From Pseudomonas sp. PA27(2017) (lineage in GTDB: Bacteria; Pseudomonadota; Gammaproteobacteria; Pseudomonadales; Pseudomonadaceae): DNA of 64,000 nucleotides. Below the pieces are notes generated by a model. It worked only from the letters and a program-made list of their open reading frames with translations. It did not search any database and was not told the DNA's origin. The DNA is taken from NCBI RefSeq assembly GCF_001945445.1, contig NZ_MSXW01000009.1, positions 1 through 64,000 on the forward strand, in the 5' to 3' direction. This document shows, in pieces, positions 54,857-63,113 of this stretch (within the stretch, counting starts at the first letter, position 1; every line of letters begins with the position of its first letter). Made by a program: the position numbers and the translations under genes.

Positions 54857-55345
54857 TCAATCATCCAACCAGCGATACATCACATGGCAATCCACCAGCC
54901 CCAGGGTGCGGTGGCGGTAGGCCTTGGGCAGGGTGCCGACAATGGCGAAACCGTGTTTCTGCCAGAGCGCCACGGCGACGGTATTGCTGGCCACCACGGA
55001 GTTGAACTGCATGGCCTGGAAGCCCAGCTCGCGGGCGACCTGCAGCGAGTGCTGGCACAGCGCGCTCGCCACGCCCTTACCGCGGGCGGCGGGCGAGGTC
55101 ATGTAGCCGCAGTTGCACACGTGGTCGCCCGGCCCTGCGGCGTTGGCCTTGATGTAGTAGGTGCCGAGGATCTGCCCGTGCTCTTCGGCCACGAAGGTGG
55201 CGCGGGGCAGCTCGACCCAGGTTTTCCAGGCCGTCTCACGATCCATGGCCGGGTCATAGGCGTAGGTTTCCTGGCCCTGGACCACATCGCGGATGATGGA
55301 CCAGACCTGATCGAAATCGGTTTCGTTGATGGAGCGAATATTCAC
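54857..55345 (-). CDS. GNAT-family N-acetyltransferase
   Basis: A 162-residue acetyltransferase. The acetyl-CoA site is PAARGKGVASALCQHSLQVA, followed by FNSVVASNTVAVALWQKHGF. A family match close to L-amino-acid or phosphinothricin-type acetyltransferases (NIRSINETDFDQVWSIIRDV at the N-terminus) is visible but not specific. It ends convergently with the solA gene, separated by repeats, and lies 19 bp downstream of the RES toxin gene. Confidence 0.86.
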   Translation of the reverse strand: MNIRSINETDFDQVWSIIRDVVQGQETYAYDPAMDRETAWKTWVELPRATFVAEEHGQILGTYYIKANAAGPGDHVCNCGYMTSPAARGKGVASALCQHSLQVARELGFQAMQFNSVVASNTVAVALWQKHGFAIVGTLPKAYRHRTLGLVDCHVMYRWLDD

Positions 55346-55364
55346 GGGGCTTCCTGAGTGTTGG

Positions 55365-55826
55365 TCACGCCTTGAACATGCGTGGGTCGTAGGTGAAATC
55401 GTAGGTGTCGATGATGCGGATGCGGCTGATGGCCGGGTGCAGCGGGTTGACCACCAGGTTGCGCTCCAGCGGCAGCACCGCGGACGGCACGATCAGGCCG
55501 AGGTGGCTGACGGCGCGCAGCCAGACGCTGCCGAAATCCATGCTCGGGCGATCCACCGGCAGCGCGTTCCAGCCTTGTGGCAGTTCGCCCGCTGCGGGCT
55601 CCCAGTAGAGATCCGAATCGTCCGGCAGCTCGAAGCAGGTGATTTTCATCGGCATCGTCGGCGGGCCTTCGGCGTGCACGAAGGTTTCCAGGCAGCAGAT
55701 GCCGGGGCTCAGGCCCATGTACACCGCGGCGATGTCCTGCTCGTTCCAGCGCCCGCCTTCGATGGCGGCGCCACGCCCGGACAGGTCGGTGGCTCGCTTG
55801 GCCTTGGCCACGCGCCAGGCACGCAT
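55365..55826 (-). CDS. RES-domain toxin of a type II toxin-antitoxin system
   Basis: A 153-residue protein with the RES residues in order: Arg in AWRVAKAKRATDLSG, the GGRWNEQDIAAVYMG block (Arg, Tyr) and ETFVHAEGP (Glu), and Ser further on. Such toxins degrade NAD+ in the cytoplasm. The ATG at 55826 overlaps the antitoxin stop by 4 bp. Key residues look intact, so it is probably functional. Confidence 0.9.
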   Translation of the reverse strand: MRAWRVAKAKRATDLSGRGAAIEGGRWNEQDIAAVYMGLSPGICCLETFVHAEGPPTMPMKITCFELPDDSDLYWEPAAGELPQGWNALPVDRPSMDFGSVWLRAVSHLGLIVPSAVLPLERNLVVNPLHPAISRIRIIDTYDFTYDPRMFKA

Positions 55827-56296
55827 CAGGCGGCGCCACCCCAATCGAGAGCATTGAGCACCCGGCGTACCTGCTTGGCGCCGATTTCCGTCTCGCAGAG
55901 CATGATCGGTGCCTGATCGCCGAGGGAGCGATTGGCGCGTGACATCCACTCGGCAGCTGCCTGGCGGCTTTCGAACACGTCCTCGGCCAATTGGCAGACC
56001 ATGGCGATGCGATCCAGGCGCTCGGAGGCCACCGGATCGAGCAACTTGCGCTCGCGACGGCGACGTTCGAGGGTCGAGATCGAGGCGTTAAGAAGAATTT
56101 CCAGGCTGCGCTCGGGCAGGGTGAAGGTCGCCTTGACCGCCTGCGCCAGGTCGGCGGCGAAGCCGTCGCGAATCTGCTGCAGGCGCTCGGCTTCACTGAG
56201 CTTTTCCCGGCCAGCACTGAAATCCCAGAAGGCGGCGACCACGGGCGAGTGGTCATCCTTGTCCTGTTTGGCCTGACGCATTGCGGTAACGGTCAT
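55826..56296 (-). CDS. Xre/MbcA/ParS-type antitoxin partner of the RES toxin
   Basis: A 156-residue protein with an N-terminal Xre-like helical domain (about 25-95, LQQIRDGFAADLAQAVKATF, SLEILLNASISTLERRRRER) and a C-terminal DUF2384 domain (LAEDVFESRQAAAEWMSRAN, PIMLCETEIGAKQVRRVLNALDWG) that binds and blocks the toxin. GGAGG lies just before the ATG and overlaps one arm of an 11-bp inverted repeat, the probable autoregulatory operator. Confidence 0.9.
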   Translation of the reverse strand: MTVTAMRQAKQDKDDHSPVVAAFWDFSAGREKLSEAERLQQIRDGFAADLAQAVKATFTLPERSLEILLNASISTLERRRRERKLLDPVASERLDRIAMVCQLAEDVFESRQAAAEWMSRANRSLGDQAPIMLCETEIGAKQVRRVLNALDWGGAA

Positions 56297-56303
56297 GCTG
56301 CCT

Positions 56304-56338
56304 CCTTCATTTGAATTAAATTAAGCGTCAAATGAAGG
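56304..56338. promoter_or_regulatory. Operator-like inverted repeat of the RES/Xre module
   Basis: CCTTCATTTGA (56304-56314) and TCAAATGAAGG (56328-56338) are perfect inverse copies 13 bp apart, with AT-rich DNA between them. The arm nearer the gene adjoins the antitoxin ribosome site. This fits repression by the antitoxin or the complex. Confidence 0.65.
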
Positions 56339-56377
56339 TTACACCTTTGGATCCGTGCTTGCACGCTCGGCTGTCGG

Positions 56378-56920
56378 CTATTGATCGTAGCCCTCGGCAA
56401 TATGCTGATCCTTGAGCTTCACGTAGTTGCCGGCGGTGTAGCTGAAGAAATTGCGTTCCTTGTCGGTCAACGGCCGTGCCTGTTTCACCGGGCTGCCGAC
56501 GTACAGGAAACCGCTCTCCAGCACCTTGCCCGGCGGCACCAGGCTGCCGGCGCCGATGATCACGTCGTCCTCGACCACCGCGCCGTCCATCACCGTGCTG
56601 CCCATGCCGACCAGGATGCGACTGCCCAGGGTGCAGCCGTGCAGCATCACCTTGTGGCCGATGGTCACTTCGTCGCCGATGATCAGCGGGAAGCCGTCCG
56701 GGTTGAACGGGCCGGCGTGGGTGATGTGCAGCACGCTGCCGTCCTGCACGCTGGTGCGCTTGCCGATGCGGATGCGGTGCATGTCGCCGCGGATCACGGT
56801 CAGCGGCCACACGGAACTGTCCTCGCCGATTTCCACGTCGCCGATGACCACCGCCGAGCTGTCGACGAACACCCGATCACCGAGCGTCGGTTTTGTGCCC
56901 TGATAAGTACGAATCGCCAC
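56378..56920 (-). CDS. Gamma-class carbonic anhydrase family protein (left-handed beta-helix)
   Basis: A 180-residue hexapeptide-repeat protein: VFVDSSAVVIGDVEIGEDSS and later repeats, then the zinc-ligand histidines in VLHITHAG and IGHKVMLHGC. It resembles YrdA/PaaY and P. aeruginosa PA3753. It probably forms a trimer with metal sites at the interfaces and may hydrate CO2 or hydrolyse thioesters. It is divergent from prlC. Confidence 0.9.
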   Translation of the reverse strand: MAIRTYQGTKPTLGDRVFVDSSAVVIGDVEIGEDSSVWPLTVIRGDMHRIRIGKRTSVQDGSVLHITHAGPFNPDGFPLIIGDEVTIGHKVMLHGCTLGSRILVGMGSTVMDGAVVEDDVIIGAGSLVPPGKVLESGFLYVGSPVKQARPLTDKERNFFSYTAGNYVKLKDQHIAEGYDQ

Positions 56921-57022
56921 GATAGAAACCTCTGAAGTTACGTCGGGGGTTGATTGTAATTAAGATGACCGCCATATCTGGTCAATCAGACATCTTATTC
57001 ATTCCCACCACAGGTACCCGAC

Positions 57023-59071
57023 GTGAGTGCGAACAATCCCCTGCTGCAAGATTTCGACCTGCCGCCGTATTCGTCCATTCTGCCCGAGCATGTAGAGCCG
57101 GCGGTGGATGCCATTCTCGCCGAGAGCCGCAGCGTGGTCGCCAAGGTGCTGGCCAGCCAGGGCGATGCGCCGCGCTGGGAAAGTTTGATCGACGCGCTCG
57201 ACGAGCAGGGCGCCAAGCTGGGCCGCGCCTGGAGCCCGGTCAGCCACCTCAATGCCGTGCGCAACAACCCCGAGCTGCGCGCCGCCTACGAGGCCTGCCT
57301 GCCGAAGCTGTCGGAATACTGGACGGAAATGGGCCAGAACCGCGCCCTGTTCCAGGCCTACGAGGCGCTGGCCGCCAGCCCCGAAGCGGCGAAGTTCGAT
57401 GTCGCGCAAAAGACCATTCTCGAACACGCCCTGCGTGATTTTCGCCTGTCCGGTATCGACCTGCCGCCCGAGCAGCAGAAGCGCTATGGCGAGATCCAGA
57501 TGAAGCTCTCCGAGCTAGGCAGCCGCTTCTCCAACCAGCTGCTGGACGCCACCCAGGCCTGGACCAAGCACATCGAGGACGAAAGCCTGCTGGCCGGCAT
57601 CACCGAGTCGGCCAAGGCGCAGATGCAGCAGGCCGCCGAAGCCAAGAACCTGCAGGGCTGGCTGATCACCCTGGAATTCCCCAGCTACTACGCGGTGATG
57701 ACCTACGCCGACAACCGCGCCCTGCGCGAAGAGCTTTACGCGGCTTATTGCACCCGCGCCTCGGACCAGGGCCCGAACGCAGGTCAGAACGACAACGGCC
57801 CGGTGATGGCCGAGATTCTCGAGCTGCGCCAGGAGCTGGCGCGCCTGCTGGGCTTCGGCAATTACGCCGAGTTGAGCCTGGCCAGCAAGATGGCCGAGTC
57901 CAGCGAGCAGGTGCTGAGCTTCCTGCGCGACCTGGCGGTGCGCAGCAAGCCGTTCGCCGAGCAGGACCTGACCGAGCTGCGCGCCTTCGCCGCCGAGCAG
58001 GGCTGCAACGACCTGCAAAGCTGGGACGTGGGCTACTACAGTGAGAAGCTGCGCGAGCAGCGCTACAGCATTTCCCAGGAAATCCTGCGGGCCTACTTCC
58101 CGATCGACAAGGTGCTCGGCGGCCTGTTCGCCATCGTCGAGAAGCTCTACGGCATCCAGATCAAGGAGCTGCATGACTTCGACACCTGGCACCCGGACGT
58201 GCGCCTGTTCGAGATTTCCGAGAACGGCCAGCACGTCGGGCGCTTCTTCTTCGACCTCTACGCCCGCGCCAACAAGCGCGGCGGTGCCTGGATGGACGGC
58301 GCCCGCGACAAGCGCCGCGCGGTCGGTGGCGAGCTGGTCAGCCCGGTGGCCAACCTGGTGTGCAACTTCACCCCAGCGTCGGCGGGCAAGCCGGCGCTGC
58401 TGACTCACGACGAAGTCACCACGCTGTTCCACGAATTCGGCCATGGCCTGCATCACCTGCTGACCCGCGTCGAGCATGTCGGGGTGTCCGGCATCAACGG
58501 CGTGGCCTGGGACGCCGTGGAGCTGCCGAGCCAGTTCATGGAAAACTGGTGCTGGGAGCCCGAGGGCCTGGCGCTGATCTCCGGCCATTACCAGACCGGC
58601 GAGCCACTGCCTCAGGATGTGCTCGACAAGATGCTGGCCGCCAAGAACTTCCAGTCCGGCCTGATGATGGTGCGCCAATTGGAATTCTCGCTGTTCGACT
58701 TCGAGCTGCACGTCACCCACGGTGACGGTCGTAGCGTGCTGGAGGTGCTCGAAGGCATCCGCGACGAGGTCTCGGTGCTGCGTCCGCCGGCTTACAATCG
58801 CTTCCCCAACAGCTTCGCGCACATCTTCGCCGGCGGTTACGCGGCCGGTTACTACAGCTACAAGTGGGCCGAGGTGCTGAGCGCCGATGCCTTCTCGAAG
58901 TTCGAGGAAGAGGGCGTGCTCAACCCGCAGACCGGTCGCGCATTCCGCGAAGCGATCCTGGCGCGCGGTGGTTCCCAGGCGCCGATGGTGCTGTTCGTCG
59001 ATTTCCGCGGCCGCGAGCCGAGCATCGACGCGCTGCTGCGCCATCTGGGCCTGAGTGCGGAGGCGGCATGA
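57023..59071 (+). CDS. prlC: Oligopeptidase A (M3 metallopeptidase)
   Basis: A 682-residue cytoplasmic zinc peptidase that degrades oligopeptides, including cleaved signal peptides. The active site is FHEFGHGLHHLL, with the first zinc His at residue 470, and the third ligand Glu lies in the following helix. The N-terminal helical half and the C-terminal AYNRFPNSFAHIFAGGYAAGYYSY match the family. The GTG start at 57023 begins MSANNPLLQDFDLPP. The stop overlaps the next gene (ATGA). Confidence 0.95.
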   Translation: MSANNPLLQDFDLPPYSSILPEHVEPAVDAILAESRSVVAKVLASQGDAPRWESLIDALDEQGAKLGRAWSPVSHLNAVRNNPELRAAYEACLPKLSEYWTEMGQNRALFQAYEALAASPEAAKFDVAQKTILEHALRDFRLSGIDLPPEQQKRYGEIQMKLSELGSRFSNQLLDATQAWTKHIEDESLLAGITESAKAQMQQAAEAKNLQGWLITLEFPSYYAVMTYADNRALREELYAAYCTRASDQGPNAGQNDNGPVMAEILELRQELARLLGFGNYAELSLASKMAESSEQVLSFLRDLAVRSKPFAEQDLTELRAFAAEQGCNDLQSWDVGYYSEKLREQRYSISQEILRAYFPIDKVLGGLFAIVEKLYGIQIKELHDFDTWHPDVRLFEISENGQHVGRFFFDLYARANKRGGAWMDGARDKRRAVGGELVSPVANLVCNFTPASAGKPALLTHDEVTTLFHEFGHGLHHLLTRVEHVGVSGINGVAWDAVELPSQFMENWCWEPEGLALISGHYQTGEPLPQDVLDKMLAAKNFQSGLMMVRQLEFSLFDFELHVTHGDGRSVLEVLEGIRDEVSVLRPPAYNRFPNSFAHIFAGGYAAGYYSYKWAEVLSADAFSKFEEEGVLNPQTGRAFREAILARGGSQAPMVLFVDFRGREPSIDALLRHLGLSAEAA

Positions 59072-59355
59072 GCGACGCCCCTGTAGACGTCACGCCCAAG
59101 CGTTTCATCGCCGGGGCCGTGTGCCCGGCGTGCAGCGAGATGGACAGCATCAAGATGTGGAACGTCGACGGCGTGCCTCACCGCGAATGCGTGCAGTGCG
59201 GTTACGCCGACACCCTGGACGAGCGTGGCAACTCGGTCGCCAGGGAGCTGCCTACCCGCGTCAACGTCAGCGGCCTGACGCCGAAGAAACCGGCTGATCC
59301 CAAGGTCAAGGCGGTGCAGTTCTTTCCCAATCCAAAGCTGAAGAAGCCTGAATAG
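59068..59355 (+). CDS. yheV: YheV-type zinc-ribbon protein
   Basis: A 95-residue protein with two CxxC pairs, VCPACSEMD and CVQCGYADT, forming a zinc ribbon. The C-terminal tail is basic and Pro-rich (TPKKPADPKVKAVQFFPNPK). It belongs to the YheV/DNA-binding-like family that sits next to prlC in several gammaproteobacteria. The function is not known. Translation is coupled to prlC by a 4-bp overlap. Confidence 0.9.
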   Translation: MSDAPVDVTPKRFIAGAVCPACSEMDSIKMWNVDGVPHRECVQCGYADTLDERGNSVARELPTRVNVSGLTPKKPADPKVKAVQFFPNPKLKKPE

Positions 59356-59370
59356 GTTTCACCTCGCGGA

Positions 59371-59404
59371 AACGAAACAAGCGCCCCAGGGCGCTTGTTT
59401 CGTT
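59371..59404. terminator. Bidirectional terminator between yheV and tctA
   Basis: AACGAAACAAGCGCCC pairs over its full length with GGGCGCTTGTTTCGTT, a 16-bp stem. It sits between two convergent genes. Confidence 0.88.
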
Positions 59405-59418
59405 TCAGGAGCGGGCAA

Positions 59419-60945
59419 TCAACTGGTCGATAATGCTTCGGCGGGTTTCTTGCTCTTCCTGGCGCGCAGCAGGCTGTACGCGTGCCAGAGCACCGACAGC
59501 GCCGCCAAGCCGAGGAACAGCGCCGAGATCGGGCTGGTCAGGAAGGCGGTGAAACTACCGTCGGAAAGCATCAGCCCGCGGCGCAGGTTGGTCTCGGCCA
59601 TCGGCCCGAGGATGAAACCGATGATGAACGGCGGCGCCGGCATGCCGGCCTTGATGAAGCCGTAGCCGAGGATGCCGAACAGCAGGATGCTCCATGCATC
59701 GAACAGGCGGCTGTTGAGGCCGAAGGCCCCGACCACGCAGAGCACCAGAATGATCGGCAACAGAATGTGCTTGGGTACCGACAGCAGCTTGATGAAGATG
59801 CGCAGGCCGTAGAACTCCAGCACCAGCATGATCACCGTGGCCAGGATCAGCGCGGCGAAGATGGTGTACACCAGCGGCCCCTGGGTGATGAACAGCAGCG
59901 GGCCGGGCTGGATGCCGTGGATCAGGAAGCCGCCGAGCAGCATGGCAGTCACCGTGTCGCCCGGAATACCGAGGGTCAGCAGCGGCACCATGGCGCCACC
60001 GATGGCCGCGCTGTTGCAGGTTTCGCTGGCCACCACGCCGCCAGGGTTGCCCTTGCCGTAGGAGTCCGGGTCCTTGGCGCGCTTCTTCGCCACGATGTAG
60101 GAAATGATGTTCGAGGTGCCCGAGCCCACGCCCGGCAACACGCCGATGCCCAGGCCGATCATCGCCGAGCGGAAGGCGTTGCGCAGCTGGCCGACGAATT
60201 CCTTCAGCGAGAAGCCGAAGCCGCGCACCTTGGACATGTCCAGTGGCTTGACCTTGGTCATGCCGGCGTGGCGCCCGGTCTCGGCCAGGCGAATCACCTC
60301 GGCCACGGCGAACATGCCGATCATCACCGCCAGCATGGCGAAGCCGCCGTTGAGGTTGGACTGGTCGAAGGTGAAGCGGCGGATCGCATCCACCGGGGCG
60401 ATGCCGACGGTGGAGAAGGCGAAGCCCAGTGCACCGGAGAACACGCCCTTGGTCAGCGAGCCGGTTGACAGCGTGGCGATCAGGGTCAGGGAGAAGATGG
60501 CGATGGCGAAGTATTCGTGGGGGCCGAAACTGAGCGCCACCTTGGCCAGCATCGGGGCGATGAACATCAGTGCGCCGATCCCGAAGAAGGTGCCCAGGAA
60601 CGAGAACACGATACCGATGCCGAGGGCCTTGAAGCCTTCGCCCTTTTCCATCATCGGCCCGCCATCGAACACCGTGGCGATCGAGGAGGGCGTGCCGGGA
60701 ATCTTCAGCAGGATCGACGGGATCAGGCTGCCGGAAATCGCCCCCACGTAGAGCGCTACCAGCAGCGACAGGCCGGCGGCCGGGCCCATGGTGAAGGTCA
60801 ACGGCAGGCACAGCGCCACGGCCATGGTCGCCGACAGGCCCGGCACGGCGCCGAAGATGATGCCGACCACCACGCCGATGGTGATGAGGATGAAGATCTG
60901 CAGCGAGAAAACGGCGGCGAAGCCGTGTGTCATCAAGTCGAGCAT
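59419..60945 (-). CDS. tctA: Tripartite tricarboxylate transporter large permease (TctA family)
   Basis: A 508-residue membrane protein with about twelve helices. The family marks are GAVPGLSATMAVALCLPLTF, the internal repeat GIGVLPGVGSGTSNIISYIV, and SETCNSAAIGGAMVPLLTLGIPG. It forms the channel for a carboxylate imported with Na+ or H+. It lies 10 bp downstream of tctB. Confidence 0.94.
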   Translation of the reverse strand: MLDLMTHGFAAVFSLQIFILITIGVVVGIIFGAVPGLSATMAVALCLPLTFTMGPAAGLSLLVALYVGAISGSLIPSILLKIPGTPSSIATVFDGGPMMEKGEGFKALGIGIVFSFLGTFFGIGALMFIAPMLAKVALSFGPHEYFAIAIFSLTLIATLSTGSLTKGVFSGALGFAFSTVGIAPVDAIRRFTFDQSNLNGGFAMLAVMIGMFAVAEVIRLAETGRHAGMTKVKPLDMSKVRGFGFSLKEFVGQLRNAFRSAMIGLGIGVLPGVGSGTSNIISYIVAKKRAKDPDSYGKGNPGGVVASETCNSAAIGGAMVPLLTLGIPGDTVTAMLLGGFLIHGIQPGPLLFITQGPLVYTIFAALILATVIMLVLEFYGLRIFIKLLSVPKHILLPIILVLCVVGAFGLNSRLFDAWSILLFGILGYGFIKAGMPAPPFIIGFILGPMAETNLRRGLMLSDGSFTAFLTSPISALFLGLAALSVLWHAYSLLRARKSKKPAEALSTS

Positions 60946-60955
60946 GGCGCGCCTC

Positions 60956-61435
60956 CTAGATGTTCAGCACGCCGGAGGGCAGCATCAGATCGAAGCCCTG
61001 GCGGAAGATGAGGTAGATGACGATGGCCGAGATGATCGCCGTGATCGCGTAGGTCAGGTGGCCGATCTTCTGCCCGTGGGGCGTCAGCACGATGAACTGC
61101 AGGTACAGGTAGATCGCCGTGACGATGGGAAAGCCGATGGGCTCCAGGGTGGCAATGTAGGCGGCGATCAGCGCCAGGGTCTTGATCACCGTGCCGTACT
61201 CGGAGACCTCGCCCTTCTTGTCGTCGGCCGGGCTATCTGCGGCCGGCGGGTTGCGAAAGCCGAATACCAGCTGCAGCACGCCCAGCCCGCACATGAAGAT
61301 CGCCAGCACGTAGGGCACGAACGCGGCGTCGATGAACGACTTGCGCGGCAGGCTCATGGTGGCCAGCAGGTAAGCGATGCCGGCGGCCAGCATGAAGCTG
61401 CCGGTGATCAGCTCTTTTCGCTTGAAAGCATCCAC
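60956..61435 (-). CDS. tctB: Tripartite tricarboxylate transporter small permease (TctB family)
   Basis: A 159-residue protein with four hydrophobic helices (ELITGSFMLAAGIAYLLATM, FVPYVLAIFMCGLGVLQLVF and two more) and a charged loop with PADDKKGEVSEYG. It is the usual partner of TctA. A terminator-like hairpin precedes it after tctC. Confidence 0.9.
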   Translation of the reverse strand: MDAFKRKELITGSFMLAAGIAYLLATMSLPRKSFIDAAFVPYVLAIFMCGLGVLQLVFGFRNPPAADSPADDKKGEVSEYGTVIKTLALIAAYIATLEPIGFPIVTAIYLYLQFIVLTPHGQKIGHLTYAITAIISAIVIYLIFRQGFDLMLPSGVLNI

Positions 61436-61461
61436 AGCGAACTCCTATGGATCGGGGAATG

Positions 61462-61489
61462 AAAAAGCCGCAAGCGTGGGCTTGCGGCT
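61462..61489 (-). terminator. Terminator or attenuator between tctC and tctB
   Basis: AGCCGCAAGC pairs with GCTTGCGGCT around four bases and, on the minus strand, is followed by five T. It lies directly after the tctC stop, upstream of tctB, so partial read-through would make binding protein in excess over the permease. Confidence 0.8.
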
Positions 61490-61497
61490 GCCGGGGA

Positions 61498-62466
61498 TCA
61501 GTTCGATTGCCGCAGGGCGTCCTTGAACTGCATGAACTCCTCGCGGTGTTCCTTGAGCATGGCGATGGCGTCGTCCGTGCCGTAGTAGGCCACCGGCTGC
61601 TTGTAGGTCTTGGCCAGTTCCTCGCCGTAGCTGGGGATCTCGGTGATCTGTTTCATGACCTCGGCCATCTTGGCGACGATGGCGGCGTCGGTGCCTTTGG
61701 GAAAGGCCACCACGTAGGGCTTCTCGACGATCAGGTCGACGTCCTTCTCGCGGAAGGTGGGGATGTCGCCGACCAGCGGGTTGCGATCCTCGTTGGGCTG
61801 CGCCAGGGCGTTCATCGCGCCGCTCTGGATGTAGTCCTGCAGCGCGCCGTAGCTGATCGCGCCCATGTCGATGCGCCCGCCCAGCAGCGCGACGATGCGC
61901 TCGGCCACGGTGCCGGTGTCGATGTAGCGCAGCTCGGTACCGGTGCGTTTCTCGAACATCAGGCCCTGCAGGTGGGAGAAGTTACCCATCTCGGTGCCGT
62001 AGGAGATGCTCTTGGGCTTTTCCTTGGCCTGGGCGATCAGCTTCTCGACGCTGTCGATACCCGACTGCTTGGAGGCTACGAAGATTGACGCCTTGTCGAC
62101 GCCGGCGATGCAGGAAATGTCGAAGGCGTCATAGCTGTCCTCGCTGAGGCCGGCGACTTCGTTGACGATCAACTGGCCGGTGTGGGTAAACAGAATGGTG
62201 TGGCCGTCAGCCGATGATTCTTTTACGTGGGAGGCGGCCACCGTGCCGCCGCCACCGCCCATATTGGTGATCACCATCGGTTTGCCGGTGATCTGGGTGA
62301 AGTACTTGGCCATCATGCGGGCGTTGAAGTCAGTGTCGCCGCCGGCGTTGGCCGGCACCACGACCTGTACCGCGCGGGTCGGCCAGTTCGGTTCCTGGGC
62401 GAAGCTGGTGGCGGAAGTGGTCAGCAGGGCTGCGGACAGCAAGGTCGCGGACAGAATTTTATTCAT
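61498..62466 (-). CDS. tctC: Tripartite tricarboxylate transporter substrate-binding protein (TctC/Bug family)
   Basis: A 322-residue periplasmic protein with a signal peptide (ILSATLLSAALLTTSATSFA). Bug-family segments include PTRAVQVVVPANAGGDTDFNAR and ITNMGGGGGTVAASHVKES, which hold the carboxylate-binding backbone, and SYGTEMGNFSHLQGLMFEK. Citrate, or another di-/tricarboxylate, is a possible ligand; the divergent FAD oxidase suggests a 2-hydroxy acid. The ATG at 62466 starts the signal peptide. Confidence 0.92.
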   Translation of the reverse strand: MNKILSATLLSAALLTTSATSFAQEPNWPTRAVQVVVPANAGGDTDFNARMMAKYFTQITGKPMVITNMGGGGGTVAASHVKESSADGHTILFTHTGQLIVNEVAGLSEDSYDAFDISCIAGVDKASIFVASKQSGIDSVEKLIAQAKEKPKSISYGTEMGNFSHLQGLMFEKRTGTELRYIDTGTVAERIVALLGGRIDMGAISYGALQDYIQSGAMNALAQPNEDRNPLVGDIPTFREKDVDLIVEKPYVVAFPKGTDAAIVAKMAEVMKQITEIPSYGEELAKTYKQPVAYYGTDDAIAMLKEHREEFMQFKDALRQSN

Positions 62467-62678
62467 TGGAAGTTCTCCGATAACGCCACGCCTGAACAAC
62501 TCGATGGCTTGTTTCCAGCGCGCACTTAATAGGAAGCCCAATCCGCCTGATAATTAATCAGCAGGTAAGTCATATGGCGATTGGGGATGGCGAGGCGGCG
62601 TTAGTGCCGGTCTGGACTGCTGCGGGGACTCATGGCGAGAGCGGATCCTATGATTATTATTAGTTGGTGTCGTACGTT

Positions 62679-62688
62679 GTCATATGAC
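62679..62688. promoter_or_regulatory. Candidate operator GTCATATGAC (with near copy at 62569)
   Basis: GTCATATGAC is a perfect 10-bp palindrome; GTCATATGGC occurs 110 bp closer to tctC, at 62569-62578. Paired dyads in a divergent promoter region suggest a local regulator. GntR-type proteins bind sites of similar form, but no regulator gene is adjacent. Confidence 0.4.
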
Positions 62689-62851
62689 GACTATAAGATG
62701 ATTGTCTGCGTTGTTCGGCCTGTCAATGAAGCATCTTTCGATAAACCGATTCATAATGTTTAATTTTTATAACTAATTGATTAATAAGTGTTTTATTAAA
62801 TGTTTCATTATCTTTCTTATTATGCTGCTTTCGATATTGTTTATTAAGTAA

Positions 62852-62905
62852 GCGAATTCTTGCCGATTAATAGTTCATGAATGAGCGGATTCTTGCCTAT
62901 TTAAT
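62852..62905. repeat. Imperfect direct repeat in the AT-rich region
   Basis: GCGAATTCTTGCCGATTAAT (62852) and GCGGATTCTTGCCTATTTAA (62885) are direct repeats offset by 33 bp, about three helical turns. They could be tandem protein-binding sites. Confidence 0.45.
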
Positions 62906-63113
62906 TTTTGTTATACGATGACTTATGATTTGGTCGGTGACAGCGACTTGCTCGCCTAACTTCTCTTGGCGGCTCAGTAAGCCTTGCTATGTATTGCCGC
63001 CAGTGCTGGCTTCTCCAGCCGAGCCCTGGGTACAGCGGTTTCTTTCTCTGACTGCCGAGTTCGCACTGTCGCGTCAGCGGCGATCCTGACCATTCCCCGC
63101 GGAGTGCCATTGC

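Larger units (their letters stand above)
62467..63113. other. AT-rich 647-bp divergent regulatory region
   Basis: No gene is seen. The stretch from about 62735 to 62930 is far more AT-rich than the rest of the window. Two GTCATATG dyads (62569 and 62679) and a 20-bp direct repeat (62852, 62885) lie in it. It separates the tct operon from the divergent oxidase and probably holds both promoters. Confidence 0.6.
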
